Program-made: the position numbers and the translations under genes
Part shown: one piece after another, positions 47,785 through 60,830 of the stretch
How the letters are laid out: each line of letters opens with the position of its first letter
How positions within the stretch are numbered: position 1 is the stretch's first letter
The notes under the pieces: generated by a model
Told to the model about the DNA's origin: nothing
What the model saw: only the letters and a program-made list of their open reading frames with translations
Databases searched by the model: none
Origin: Emydura subglobosa
Taxonomy: Eukaryota; Chordata; Testudines; Chelidae
Length of the DNA stretch: 64,000 nt
NCBI GenBank assembly: GCA_007922225.1
Contig: ML679970.1
Coordinates: 23,738,631 to 23,802,630 of the forward strand
Direction: 5' to 3'

Positions 47785-47890
47785 AGTAAATCCCAAAGCT
47801 CTTTACAAAGGAGGTCAGTGTTGCTATTCCCATTTTAAAGATGGGGAAATTGAGGAACAGAGTGGTGAAGTGTGCATTTCCTTACTCAAT
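47785..47890 (+). repeat. L2/MIR-type 3' tail
   Basis: cccaaagctctttacaaagg, then ctattcccattttaaagatg and gggaaattgaggaacagag. This matches the widespread 'cccattttacagatggggaaactgaggcacagag' tail of L2 LINEs and MIR SINEs. Confidence 0.7.
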
Positions 47891-48171
47891 TCTTCAACTT
47901 AAATAGTCTCCCTTTAAATATACTACATCAAAAGCAATATTTAATAAAAGTCAAAACAAAGTTATTCAAAATAATAAACTCAAAATGAAACATTTTACCT
48001 TATTAAAATTATTTTTTTTAATTTTTCCCCATTAAAAAATTAACTGAAATCAACACATTTCCACAAAACATTTAGATTTCCACCAATCTGCCTTTTTTCA
48101 ATGGAATGACTGGCTCTCATATTTTCTTTTTAATACTGTCTTGGATATTTTGGTGTGTTTATTTGCATGGG

Positions 48172-48242
48172 CCCAGGCCAATGTCTGATGGAGTCAACAG
48201 AAAGGATTTCGATTGACTTTAGCGGTCATTGGATCAGTCCAT
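48172..48242. repeat. Degenerate palindromic element
   Basis: cccaggccaatgtctgatgg against gcggtcattggatcagtcc, around gattgactttagc. It is a decayed copy of the 34704-34777 element. Confidence 0.45.
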
Positions 48243-48249
48243 GTGTGAT

Positions 48250-49770
48250 GGGTTTAGGTTTCTGCAGGAGGGCTGTGGAGAGGGAGGGGCACATGCTATA
48301 GCATTGCTGACATTGGGTGAAAGAGATGTTTGTTTTTTAACTGTTTAATGTGAGTGCAACCTAGGAAAGCTGCACTATGAAAATTAGGTACAAAGACATA
48401 CGATATACACATACATATTCAAATGTATATTAGAATATATCTATATAGAATGAGAATTCTAATTACATGTAGAATTCTTTATACATAGATACAAATGAGA
48501 TCCAGCAACACAAATGCATTGGCAATATTTTTTTTCTGTCTTCTTGCGTGAACGCATCAGCCAATTATAATTCTTTGAGGAATGAATTTAGGTTTCCTAA
48601 GTCAGAAGTAGCAGACAGATATTCAGAGGCACTAACTGTATGACTGAAGTTGCAGCTGCACAAACTGAAGCAACAAATTTGCTTACAACGATTACAGCCT
48701 GCACATTGTTCAAAGTGGAAACCATTAACTGTATGTATGGCAATTATCTCTTTACTCCTTTGGTTTACCTGAGAATATGAGGAGATGATAGATTATGCAT
48801 GCATATAATGAATGTAAAGTTTCCACGTGCTGAATAAGAACAAGAACACCTGGCTAAAAATAGGTCTCTCCACCAACAGATGATTTAGGAATATGCTGTA
48901 TCTGTGCACGTAACTTACTTTTTCTTCATTTCCAAAATACTGGCTGCTAATGCATTCGGCTATCTTGGTGAAACAGGAGGAAAATGTGTGGCCTTTCTGA
49001 TTCCTAGATAGAAATTCAAATATATCCATTTTTGAGAGACTAGGAAAATATGAAGTTTGTGTGTAAACCAATTTGATGATATGATAGTCGCACACACACA
49101 CACCCCATACAAAGCACAAAACTGGTCATAGTTGCTGGCTAGTCAGTAAATATATAGTAGACACGGCAAATGTACTTTGCAAATCAGGCATAAATGCACA
49201 TGTGTAATCACATCTAATACTTATGCCACCTTTTCTCTTGCGGGGTTTCTTTCCCCAGTTCTTGTGATCAGGCAGTGCTCTACTGATAGAAGAATTCTGC
49301 TGTCTGGGTGCCTCGCATTGTGGAAATAGTGAATTTGCTCTTATAGAGTTACTCCAGGTGTGCAATTGTAGTTTCAAACGTATTGCAGTGGGCAGGTAAA
49401 ATTTTGGGATCGGCTGAAGAACTGGGACCTTTATTTGACGGTTAAGGGAGGAAGGAAAATTAACAGAATTTAAGGGCAAAAGAGGAAAAAAATATTTAGA
49501 ATGGAAAATGTTGGTTTGCCAACCTTGGTGCATCCTTTCAAATATAGTTTTATTATTGGGTTATATTCTACCCTCTAATAATCATGTATGACTCCCAGGA
49601 AAGTCAACTGGAATTTCCAGCTACATATCTGAGGGCAGAATTTGACCCATTAATTAATTGTTGTGAATGAATCTATTACTCTTTTCAATGTATATTTAAA
49701 ATATACCTACCATTGCCATATTTATGTGCTTTGACAATGAAGCAGCTTTTAAAAGAGCACATATAAAATA
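48250..49770. other. Unassigned noncoding DNA
   Basis: A short (CA)n run near 49090-49104. Minus-strand frames of 108 and 135 codons (48793-49119, 49126-49533) have no recognised domain. Confidence 0.4.
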
Positions 49771-49775
49771 ATCTC

Positions 49776-49925
49776 AGCCAGATTACACCTCAGCAGGTGT
49801 AAATCAGTGTAGCTCCATTGACTTCAGTGGAGCTAAACTGACATACACCAGTTCAGAGTCTGGCTCTTCACACTGGGCCTGATCCAGTGCCCATTGAAAT
49901 CAATGGACGATCTCCCACAGACCCA
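49776..49925. repeat. Two adjacent palindromic elements
   Basis: 49776-49865 has cagccagattacacctcagc and gttcagagtctggctc around gctccattgacttcagtgga. 49875-49925 starts gggcctgatccagtgcccat and tgaaatcaatgg, a half copy of the 34704 type. Both are well preserved. Confidence 0.65.
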
Positions 49926-49929
49926 TACT

Positions 49930-52080
49930 TTGTGTGTGATCAATATATTTGGATAATGGGTTATCCTAAATTGAAAATTAGGTCTTTAAGAAAGGCAAGC
50001 AGCTAAAGAATACACTGGAGAGTATAAGGAACACTTTAGCAGGAAGTGAGACTACTTTACAACACTGGCAGAAAAAATGAATAATGGTTTTGTAGCTTGT
50101 CTGATTATAATTAGAATTTGTGGATCTTCCCTTCCTATCTCTGTTCATTACTGATGCATCAATGAGTTAGCCTTTATAAACTGGGATTGTTTTTAATTCA
50201 TTATAAATATTAAGAAAAAGAAAAGAAAAGAGAAGACCTTGCCTCTAACCTGTAAAACAAACCCACATCTTCTGTTAATCATAAATCTTATATAAAACAT
50301 GTTAACATTACTTGAGGTTTTAAAAAGTAGACGTAAAAAGAAGATTGTTATTCTGTTTAAGAAAAAACATTAAATGCAAAAAAAAAAAAAATCATGTAAG
50401 AGGTTTGAGTGCTGATAAATGACAAAAGCCAGGAAATTCTAGTGTAAAGTTCATATTGCATGTCAGGAAAAGAAATATGAAAACAGAGTTAAGAAGAAAA
50501 GGTCAGCATTAGCTTTCATTATTGTATTAATGTAAATGCACATTATTTGGATTTACACAAAAGCAGAATGTTTTTTTGATAGAAATTATAAAATGTGCTA
50601 AACTTTTAGCTTCATAATTATTTTAAAGGCATTTAAAAATACCTGCAACTTTAGCATTGTCTTGTTCATTTTGCAATCAACATATTTTTCATTATGCACT
50701 GCATCAGTTGAATTTATTCTGCCAATATTGTTCTTGTTTCCATACACAGATTATATATATGAAATTATTTTGGGGATCTAAACTCTCATTTATAAAAAAT
50801 GTTTCTATCCCTCTGCCTGTAAACATAGTATTCCAAATATAAATTACTTTAGTAATTAGTTTTACTGAATATATTTACACTTCGAAGAATTAAATTTTTC
50901 TTGGTAAATTTCAGTAAACGTTGATTTCACCATATGTGCACAAACTAAAAAAATATTTTCATCAATAATAGTCAAAATTTATGGATAGGCAAAGAAAGAA
51001 AAATGCTTCTTGAGAACTTATTAGTTTGACTTAAGAATATTTACTTTGTATATTTTAACATGTGATTTTGAGAGTTCGTGTTTTAATGTCATTATGCTTT
51101 AATTTATTTACTCTGAAAGTCTATCATTTATTTTTGTCTGACTGAACCCCCTTATTTCCCTCAACTGTGAAAATTGAAATTGATAAAAATAAAAAAGTGC
51201 TTAAAAATAAACATTGATATTAGCCATCAAAATTATATAAAAAAATAAAAATCTAACTTTGCCAAGCCTAATATATTGCATATTATTTCACAAACTTGTG
51301 TGTAGTATGTATTGTATGATACATCTAAAATGTGTATGCAATTCTTGAATAAATTATAAAGTAGTCCATCTTCTAAACATACATACATAAATACATTTTT
51401 TCTTCTAATACATAGATAATTTTGCAAATTTATAGATTTATTTGACCTTAGCACACTTTTGTAATACTGTCTGTGTTTTATGGGTTTTTTCCCCCTTATC
51501 ATTTAAAGAATGGATGTTTTCTTGTAATGTTCCTGTTTTGAATTATTAAACAAATACTGCTTCTTAAATAACTTCATAAATATATTGTATATATCTTAAA
51601 GTTCAAAAATAATTTTGTCCCATTTTGACTGCTGTAGTTGCCAGTATAAAATATTAATAATTCAAAATATATTAGAAACTTGAAGTTCATGAACTGCACA
51701 ATGTATCTAAATTGTACTTGATTTTTTTTTAAATATGAAATTATCCCATGTATGTATCCTGAATGTCTGATTTTATTTTATTTCCTGAGCCATAGTTTTT
51801 GGCACAATGAACTAAAGAAAATTAAATAAAATTAGGCCCGAGTCCTACTATTCATTGCCACAGACATTAATGTGGCTCTATGTGGATGCAGAGGAGTACC
51901 CTTGTATTGTGGATATTGTGGTCCAGATCTCAGACTGTATTAAGCAGTCTTTGGGGCTGAAAAAATAGCAAGTTATCTCAGATAGAAATACAAAGGATTC
52001 TCGGATGAAAGGTCACTAGAGAAAAAAGTCTGTTCTGTTTGGATCATAAATGGAATAAAGTTGAGCACTCCTAGTTTGCT
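49930..52080. other. Strongly AT-rich, repeat-poor noncoding DNA
   Basis: Long A/T runs and no gene. The only repeat signal is a decayed palindromic trace at about 51835-51950 (gcccgagtcctactattcat). Confidence 0.4.
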
Positions 52081-52081
52081 G

Positions 52082-52275
52082 TGTTGTTATAGCCGTGTTG
52101 GTCACAGGGCATTAGAGAGATAAGATGGGTCAGGTAATATCTTTTATTGAACCAACTTCTATTGGCGAAATAGATGAGCTACAGGGAGCTCTCCCTCAGC
52201 TCTGTGCAGCATGAAAGCTTGTCTCACCAACAGACGTTGGTCCGATAAACGATATTACCTCACCTACCTTGTCAC
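52082..52275. repeat. Foldback element with inverted arms
   Basis: The left arm near 52115-52170 (agataagatgggtcaggtaa, then tatcttttattgaaccaact) is the reverse complement, with some mismatches, of the right arm near 52230-52273 (gttggtccgataaacgatat, then tacctcacctaccttgtc). The middle has gagctctccctcagctctgt and gcatgaaagcttgtctcacc. I recognise the 'ggtaatatcttttattggaccaac' string as a common reptile repeat of uncertain class. Confidence 0.7.
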
Positions 52276-52292
52276 TCCTAGTTTAGACCATC

Positions 52293-52360
52293 TCGGCTCC
52301 AATGCAGTCAACAGCAAAATTTCTACTGATTTCAGCAGGATCCAGATTTCACCCTGTATG
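52293..52360. repeat. Short palindromic element
   Basis: ctcggctccaatgcagtcaa and ttcagcaggatccagatttc around cagcaaaatttctactgat. It follows the foldback element directly. Confidence 0.45.
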
Positions 52361-52398
52361 TCCAGGAATACCTAACAGCAAAAATTTTTGACTATAAA

Positions 52399-52422
52399 GA
52401 GAGAGAGAGAGCGAGAGAGAAC
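52399..52422. repeat. (GA)n microsatellite
   Basis: agagagagagagagcgagag, one interruption. Confidence 0.9.
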
Positions 52423-52424
52423 AG

Positions 52425-55400
52425 ATTAGGAATATTACAGAAAAAAGTATTATGAAAATATTTCTTCAGTTATAACTCATAGAATGAAAGGATTAACAAC
52501 ATTAAATCCTCTAAAATATATTAAAATAATGCATTTTTCTCTTTTTAAAATGTTAACCATATGTTAATATCTAAAACTGAAGCATTTCCTCTTTTATTAT
52601 AACTTTTTTTTAGAAATATTGCATTATGACATCACCTAACCATGTCTCATTTCTCTGGGCTTTTATGCAGAATCTTAACATTTAAATTAACAACAGAATT
52701 TAAGAAAGTACCTTCTGTAAAACCCTGAATCTCCTAGGGGCTAGGAATGAAATGTAATGCTAATTTAATATAGTCATTTGTTCTCTCCCCCCCAGAAACA
52801 CACAATTACTGCTTTTAAAAGACTTTTCTTTTTTTCATCGGGTTTCGACTAAATTGAAAGTGGAGTTGGTGAGCAAAGCTCAGGCTGCAAACATTACCCG
52901 ACTTCTGTTACTCAGTCTGTTACAAGCCAGAACATACAGTATTCAGACATTTATTTCTGAAAATGGCATGTTCATTATCATATTTTTAGCATATGGAAGG
53001 AAAATAAAAGTTCAAAAACATTCTATAATAATCAGCTGAAATGTGAGATGAAAATCGTTGGTGAGCATGTGCGTGGTGCGTGCACGTAGTGTAGAAGTAG
53101 TTTATCAGATGAGTTGTTTCCGGACCTGATCTGTACATTTATTTTCTTCTTTGAAAGGAAATGGAAACAGTTGATCTGACTTCCATCAGCACATAAAAGA
53201 GATTGTCAGCAATTTGTTTTCTGCAGGAACACTTACACATACTATGGCGTAGCAGGCAGTAAAGATAACCCACAAAAACTGTAGCAATCACAAGTGGGTG
53301 GCTAAGCACACACAAGGGACTGATACATGCTATCATTTGCAAAATATGGATTTATTTTCTTTTTCTTTCCCCCCGCCCCTCCCCCTCTTTTAAGGCACAC
53401 ACTGTCCCTCCAGGTTCTGCAGTCTGGGTTTGATTAAATAATTATAAACTTCAAGCAGCAGATCTATCATTTACATTCTTGAACATGCCAACATGTGCCT
53501 TTTGTGGTGATGCCAACCAATATCAAAGCTTCTCTCATTATTGTCACTGAAAATACCATGGTTCAACGTTTGTGCTGTTTCCTGGATTTTGGTGATATAA
53601 TGTTGCCCAGCAATTTGCTGTTGGTGCCAACAACACTAAAGAACTTTATAATAAATCCTTTCTATATTTACTCAGTCCACCACTGTGTCACTGACATTAG
53701 CATTTTATGATCTTATTCTCCAAGGCACCTATTTTCTCTTTTTTAACTCCATGCTATTATGAATCCTAACAGAAAATCCATCACAACATGGTTTGCTTCG
53801 GGTTTTTTTGCAAAAAGATCGCTGTCTGTTGTGTTTGTTTCTTGAAAAGATGTGGCACTTGTAACTTCTTGGTAAATGATAGGAAAGATAAACCAAGCTA
53901 ACAAGCGTGCAAAGTGGTGTATTGAAATGGTAATGCAAATAGATTAGTTAAAAACAATCAGATGCTGACGCTTCCTGCAGAACTGATGTACAGAAAAGCA
54001 TAATTCATAGAAAGTGAAATGACATCCTACAGTAGTGGGGCTAAATCCTATTCCAGTCTACACTCTGGCCAGCTCCACTGAACTGGACTCAGGAGGTTTG
54101 GGCTCTTTGTCCAGCTGAAAGCATATGCAAATGAAAGAGAATCAAAATCAATGCAGCAGCTTCCAAACACTGCTCTCCTCAGGGGTGTGTCCCCCTAGGT
54201 AGTCACACACTGCTCCCACTCGACTAGTAATGGAAGCCAGGCAACTAGGTTTCAAGCAGCAGGCCACAGTGTCCCCAGTTAGTATTCCATCTCCTGGCTA
54301 ATCTCTCTCTTTGCCTGAGATTAAGCAGGCAGAAATATCGCAGTGCCAGCAGGTGTCCAGAGGGGAATCCCTTAAATCCTCAAACTGGGGCCTTACCCTG
54401 GTCCTCTACACAAGGCTGAACTTCACCACTCCAGTCTCTGCCTACCTAATGACATTATACCTGCTGGTTCTTCTCCCTGGGGGGGGGGAGGAAGCAGGAA
54501 GAATGGGCTTCTCTTCAGAGAGGAGAAGAAGGAACAATGGAAAAGTTTGGGGAAAGATGGGAAAAGACAAGCATTTCTGGGCTATAGAGATTTTGCAGAA
54601 TGGGGGTTGATTTTTTTTTTTTTTTTTTTTTGAGAGAAAGCGAAAATATTGCTTTGGGGAAAGAAGATATACTTGTGGAGAGGCAAAGAGGGGATTTGGG
54701 GGATGAGAGAAGAGACAATCTGGGTGGAGATGAGTGTGGGGGAAGTGCAAAGAAAGAAACAATGAGGAGATGTCGTGGGAGGAGAAAAATTATAGTATAG
54801 GAGGAAGTTTGGGCAGGAAAGAAGGTAGTGGAGAAGGAAAGATTGACCTGAGAAATCAGATGAGAATTGATGAGAAAAGGACATTGCAGGCTGAAAGGGG
54901 AGAAATGAGATGACCATCATGACTGGAGAAGAGATTTGTGGAGAGACTCTAAAATTGTAGGATTCACACTGGTTTTGTTTGGTAAAATACACGGTGGTGA
55001 GAAATTTTTTCAATTTAATAGGAAGAACCTTATTTTCATCCTCTCATAACTCAAAATTAGTTAAATGAATTTTGCTGGACATTTTAAAAAACACCTTGTG
55101 GCAGAGGCCTAGTATGTAAAATCTTATTACCCAAATTATGTTTTGGAAATGCATGTATGCGTGTGTGTGGAATCAAGGGTTAGGATGGAAACGGTACTAA
55201 TCTTAGCTATAATGGAAAAACCAGCTATCTCAGGAATATGCGATTTGAGTGCACACATGTCTGAGTAATGAACACCTATATAGGTAACCTACTCCTATGA
55301 GAAGCTCATGGCACAAGAATTTAATTCTTTATGTTATGTTATAGGTCCCAGTCCTGTAACTGTCCCTCGTATGAGTAGTCCTTACTCACTGAATACAACT

Positions 55401-56610
55401 ACTGAAGCCAATAGGTCTGATTATAGTTTGCTACTATACTACTGTTTACTAATAAGAAGTGTAAGTACAGTAATGCTATTAATACATTCACTTTACTGCT
55501 CTACAGAGGTAAAGGGGCCCTAACCGGGTGTAAATGTAATTTTCTGTCAGATCATTGTGAATCGACTTTTGTATAAATAAGAGTTAGGCCCACTGTGTCT
55601 TCTCACAAGAATAAGCTTTAGTCACATGGATCCATTTGAACATTTTCATTAACTATAGAGCAAAAATAATAATAATAATCAATAATTTTGAATAATAAAA
55701 ATACTTGTGATGAAAATATAATGATCCATCTGATGCTGAGAGAGGACATGTTTTTACAAAATAAAGATAAAACCATAAGAGGATTTTGGCTCATCAAATT
55801 GGAACTGTAAGGGAAACCTATTAACCTATAGGTTACCCACTTTTCATGTTGTAAGAAACTTGAGAATTTACAGATGTTAAATTGACCACCAGAGGGATCT
55901 CTTATTTTTCCTGGAAAACAACAGAAATATATTGAGAATAACAAAGAAATATCAATAAAAATACACTCAAAGGTTAATAAAGCTGAAACACGGTTGGTTC
56001 TCCAGTTCATACCAAGATCTATGTCAATGTAAAATTTTGTAAATAACTGGCACAAGGCAGTATTTTCTTATAGTTGGGCTACATATTCTTCTAGGAACAA
56101 GGTATCTATTAAAATATTTCTTAGAGGTGATAATAGGGTAGATATGTTTGAAATCAGAAAGAGAATAAACACTGAAATCCATTAAATTGTCCAGCCTATA
56201 GCCCAGATCTCTCACCAATTTAAATCTGTGTCATGTGTAGGCAGTAATAGGAGTGTGTTTTTTCTAATTTAGTTTTAAGCTGCTACTGATGATGGATGGA
56301 AGTATAAGACTCGATATACATACATATTGAAGGAAAAAATGCTTGTGCAACTCTCCTTCTGCATGTAATTGGCTATGTAGATATCTTTATACCCATTTTC
56401 ATATGTGACTGGGATAGCTGAAAACACAAATTGCACACACATTGTGTGTGTACATCAGGACCTCTACGCACTGGAAATCTTTAATTCTCAGTAATGTAGC
56501 ACTCAATTTTTACTTCAGGTGAAGGTGTAAGATCTGAAGATAATGATTTTAATACTGTAAAACCTTTGCACATTACATATACAAATTACATAGACACTAT
56601 GTTTTAAGTT
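52425..56610. other. Unassigned noncoding DNA
   Basis: A 21-base T run sits at 54611-54631, followed by purine-rich sequence to about 54960. The minus-strand frames there (67-143 codons) encode Ser/Pro/Phe-rich low-complexity peptides and are not genes. A palindromic trace at about 55340-55420 (gtcccagtcctgtaactgtc, gagtagtccttactcac) and an (AAT)n run near 55664 are the only other repeats. Confidence 0.4.
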
Positions 56611-56611
56611 C

Positions 56612-56690
56612 ACTGGGGCAAATTTCTTCCGCAGTGTAACTTCATCAAATTCAGTGTGGCATTGAGGAGAAGGCATTTATGTTAAAATAA
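56612..56690. repeat. Degenerate palindromic element
   Basis: actggggcaaatttcttccg followed by cagtgtaacttcatcaaatt. It resembles the 'ggccaaattcatccctggtgtaac' type; a second half copy begins gggccaaatttactttcag at 56766. Confidence 0.4.
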
Positions 56691-56839
56691 CATTTAAAAG
56701 ATATTCTAACACACTATACCAATTTATTGAACAATAAAATATCTTTTAAGGTAAAACTATCTGAATGGGCCAAATTTACTTTCAGAAATACATGTAAGGT
56801 TCCCGTTGAAGTTGACTAGAACCATTAGCAGTTAAAGGC

Positions 56840-58090
56840 AGGTACTGCTATGAACATTTTATTGGAACTTTCATGGAGAAACTGTGTTTTCAGTTCCACA
56901 GGGGTAAATAAGAAGCAACTCTACCAAGTAAGTGTCATTATGCCATGCTAACAATGTTAAAACAATTAGAAGAGTCTGACCCTAAAAGTTGACATTGCAT
57001 ATGTCTGTGGTACTACCAGCAACCACCCCTTTCTGCTTCTGATTTAGTGAAAATACAATTATTACTGGAATACATGAACAGTATTTCACCAGTGTGTTTC
57101 ATTGAAAAATATTCCTAATAAATATAGCCTAAACTACAATTCAAGTACTTCCTTTTATAACTTCTTGTTCTGTTCTAATTTTTAAGATGGTAATATATAT
57201 CAATGCTAAAATGACAGAAGGACCATATCAAGGAGCACACTGGAAAAAAACAAAAAACCCTACTGTTTGAAAGATATTGAAAATAAGAAATTTCTATTTT
57301 ACATGTCATCAAGTTTCTGATGAAATTACCAGTACAATTAAATCCTGGATTTATGCCAGCACTTAAATCAAATTATAGCTAAACTGCTCAAAATCACAGA
57401 GTCTAGTTTTTTATTTGTTTTGTTTTAGATCTGAAAGAGAGCAATTGAAATCATAATAATAAAAAAGGCACACAACATTTCAGGGACTCTGGGATGCTGG
57501 TGAATACAGCAGATATCAATATTGGTTTAATTTATTTTGCCTGCCTCCTTCTGTGCACACTGTGCTGTTGGGCTGATGCAATGCTTGATTTGTTATTTTA
57601 TACCAATATGTGCGAAGGTCACTTACTCTACTTATGTTTTCACTTATGGGACCTGGTTTGTTACACAAACCACTACTGCAAGGATGATAGAAAAGTCTGT
57701 TGAAAGATATGAAATCCCTATGATACAAAGGTGGCAGTGATTATTCTCACACTGTGACTATTGGGAAGGAAATTTCCTTTGGTTTGGTATTGGATACCAC
57801 ACGATTGGATTCTAGATTTTTATAGTATTAGCGGTGCTGTCATGACCAGATACAGGCTACAATCTGCCAACTGATCCTTTTCACGGTGAGTGGGTTTATG
57901 TATTTATTTATTTCTATTTAGATGGGACTTTTTCATCACCTCTGGCAAAACCAAAGCATTTCTGCACAGGTACATGCATGAACAAAATAGTTTGCAAATC
58001 ATTAATATCAGGAGGACAGAACTTAATATATAACATATCCTGACATGTTCTTTCAAACAGACTTTGGCAAAGTCAGGGAGCTAGCTCCTT
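56840..58090. other. Unassigned noncoding DNA
   Basis: No recognised gene or repeat. Overlapping 67-70 codon frames on both strands at 57494-57740 are unsupported. Confidence 0.4.
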
Positions 58091-58094
58091 ACCT

Positions 58095-58165
58095 AGTATT
58101 AATCAAAGTAGCGCCATCGATTTAAATACAACTATGCTGGTTTACACCAGCTGAGGATCTGGCTC
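58095..58165. repeat. Short palindromic element (half copy)
   Basis: atcaaagtagcgccatcgat, then actatgctggtttacaccag and ctgaggatctggctc. It matches the right half of the 49776 type. Confidence 0.55.
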
Positions 58166-58169
58166 AAGG

Positions 58170-58865
58170 GAATTTTAAATGGTCATGCTTTCAGTAATGC
58201 ACAGTGCTTGAACTGGAGGTGAAAGGAAGTCATTATGCTCTAACATTTCCACTCTCCCTCCTCCTCCCCCTTTTTTTTTGTCAATCATCTGTGGCAAGAA
58301 GCCCATTTATCTTCACCTCACAGCAAACACTTTGATAGTTCCACAGGATCCCTTCAAGAGACTATACTCAGAACAAATGTGGGTGCCTTCATTTCCAGTT
58401 CAGAGAGAGTTGAAGGTGTTCAGTATTTCTCTGACCTTGGCCCAAGCAATCTAAAGTGAAGAAAGCAAAGAGGAAATTGTTTACCAATAGCAAGCCTGAC
58501 GTTTGCACTAAGTACTTAATTGTACATTGATTACGATCAATTCTCAACTTCATGGTCAGCTGCGAGTACTGATACCAAGAAAGATGACAAATGGGTGCAG
58601 AAGAAGAAGATGTTATGCGTATGCTGTTGCATCTCTTTTTTCCTCCTGAGACAATCTGGACTAAACTATTGATTAGGTATTTTTTCTCTGTATAGCAAAG
58701 TGTACAATAATCTCTTTTAAAATCAGCTGTACTTGTTAGGCCAAGGTTTTCTCTCCATTGAACTAGGATAGTCCCATTGAAAACCATGTTCCAGAGTAAG
58801 GGAGAAAAGACTTTGATTCACTTTCCTTAAATTGGAATATAAACTACACCAGCCAAAATGCAACC
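58170..58865. other. Unassigned noncoding DNA
   Basis: A 132-codon minus-strand frame at 58389-58787 has no recognised domain. Confidence 0.4.
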
Positions 58866-58869
58866 AATA

Positions 58870-59330
58870 AAATAATCTTCCTCATCGATTACTTGATCCG
58901 TGGCATGCCCTCTTTGAATCTCTGCACTGCCACCCCATTCTCCACCACATCGAGTTTAAATGTCATGTCCTTACCTTCAGGAGCCTACATAATTCAGCAC
59001 ACTGCAGTGCTGATCTAGACTTTAATTGCACTAACTCCGTTGTGAGACACATAAGAGTGCTGATTATTTCCTGGCCACAGTCACAAGCCAAGGGTCAAGG
59101 TTACAAAAAGTTCTACTCATCACAGCAGAGGTCACTCTCCACTGATTCCAGCTGCTGTTGTTACTCCGGCCTCCTCTACAAATAATGCCAACACCAGTAT
59201 CCCACAACGGTCTCCATGCCTCTGACCATGCTGCCCCACTATGCATGAATTTCTTTCTAATTCTTCTCCTCAAAGCTGTGAAATTCTCTTCATTCAAATC
59301 CCTCCCGTAGATGCACTGTTTCCAGCCAAA
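58870..59330 (+). pseudogene. LINE (L2/CR1-type) ORF2 C-terminal fragment
   Basis: In one plus-strand frame, SLHCHPILHHIEFKCHVLTFRSLHNSAH matches the LINE C-terminal block 'LHWLP...RI.FK.L.LTFKALHG.AP'. Later segments around 59160-59300 follow the next block ('..R..S...F....P..WN.LP..'). The frame is broken by stops and indels. It ends in an (ATT)n-like AT run at about 59340, as LINE tails often do. Confidence 0.5.
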
Positions 59331-59339
59331 AGTAAATTG

Positions 59340-60360
59340 ATAATTATTATTATTAATTAATTAAAAATAAATACAAACTTTGCGTGAACCATAGAGAAGT
59401 GCTCATGTCTCAACCGAGTATTACTGATGTATGCCTTGTCCTTTCTTACTCATCCCCCTCTGTCCTTCTTAACCCCAGTTGTCATGTCACAAATAAAACA
59501 AAAGTGTAGGCTGCTCAGGACTCATGGACTTTGTCTTTCTAGTTATCTTCTCAATTGCTGAGCACTACCTTAAGTGCTGTTTAAAAAATTTAAACACAAA
59601 TTTAAGACCTTAACAAAACTGTAGTAGAAAGTGTCTGCTTGATACTATTAGTAATTGCTTCAGTGATCACTGTTAAATATTATTGCTGCAATGTGAAAAC
59701 GATAATGGATAAACCAAATAAAAATAAAACAACGCTTTGCTCTCCTTTCCAGCCCACCCCGTGCACACTCACCCCAAAATGTTTTCTTCATATCCTTGTG
59801 CTCACATTTCAAGAAATTGCTGCTGGAATCTGGTCAGCTGCTAGGATGGAGCTTTTTTTAAAGGCTAAATTCCAGACAGTCCATCTGGGAATCTGCAATG
59901 TTTGATATTTTCTCTTTCAGGTAAAAGAGAGAAAACAGTATGTGTAAGGCGCGCACAAATGACATCCTGCAAAATAATCAAACTCCTTTCCATAGCTAAC
60001 CTTTCTAAATAGAGAACAGACACACAGAACAAGGCAGCAGTAAGTGAAATAGATCACAAGGTATCAGTGATTAGAACATCATGTGCGAGAGTGCATTCAG
60101 TCCTAGAGCTATGCTGGGGCTCAGTCTCAGGACAGATTCAGCCGCCAGCATTCAGTGTGGTTAAAAAAAGAAGAAAACAAAAATGCACAGAATGTGTTAC
60201 AGTCTACAGATTTATGGGAAGCCACATGTTCAGGTTACATGATTTTAACAGAGAGTTTAACATTTCCAAATACTTACCTGAATCCATTATGGGTAGTGGC
60301 TGTTTTTATGTTTTTGCTTTTAAAACAGTACCAATCTAAATACTTTTGAAAATTAGGCAT
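59340..60360. other. Unassigned noncoding DNA
   Basis: An AT-rich tail at 59340-59375, then nothing recognised. Frames up to 90 codons are unsupported. Confidence 0.4.
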
Positions 60361-60730
60361 TTAGGTGCTGATCTTCTACCCCACTAGCGGCAAAAAGGAA
60401 ATGTAAGGCTGCCACAAAGAAGTAGCCGGGTATCCCCCTTGTATGTCAAAAAAGACTGGCATTACCAGCCCCACATCAGCCCGTCCTAGCAACCATGGGT
60501 CAAAGGGAGTTCTGGGGCAGGTTGGGGACATGGCAGAGGGCGGAACTAGAATGCAAGGCACTCCAGCAATTGAGGACTATACAAGTTATAGCAGCACTGA
60601 GACCGCTCTAATGTGGGCTGTTCAGCTCCCATGCTTGGGGGAAAAGGGGCAATCATAGCAAGATTGCATGAAGCCTCCTGGGTATGGCACACACAATAGT
60701 CACCCTACATTTGGTAGTAATTTGGCAAAC
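60361..60730. other. GC-richer block, possible MITE remnant
   Basis: The block is GC-richer than its flanks and opens with ggtgctgatcttctacccca, as some palindromic elements here do, but I could not find a matching right end. Confidence 0.25.
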
Positions 60731-60830
60731 TACTTGGCAATCTCAGCAGAGAAGCAAGGCCTGAATGATCATGGAGACTTAACTAACTTCTCTTTTTTAA
60801 GTGATTTCTGCAGGTTTGAGTTGACCCACA

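Noticed and set aside
54442..55013. Minus-strand frames of 67-143 codons rich in Ser, Pro and Phe
   Set aside because: They arise from a purine-rich stretch and a 21-base T run; low-complexity peptides only.
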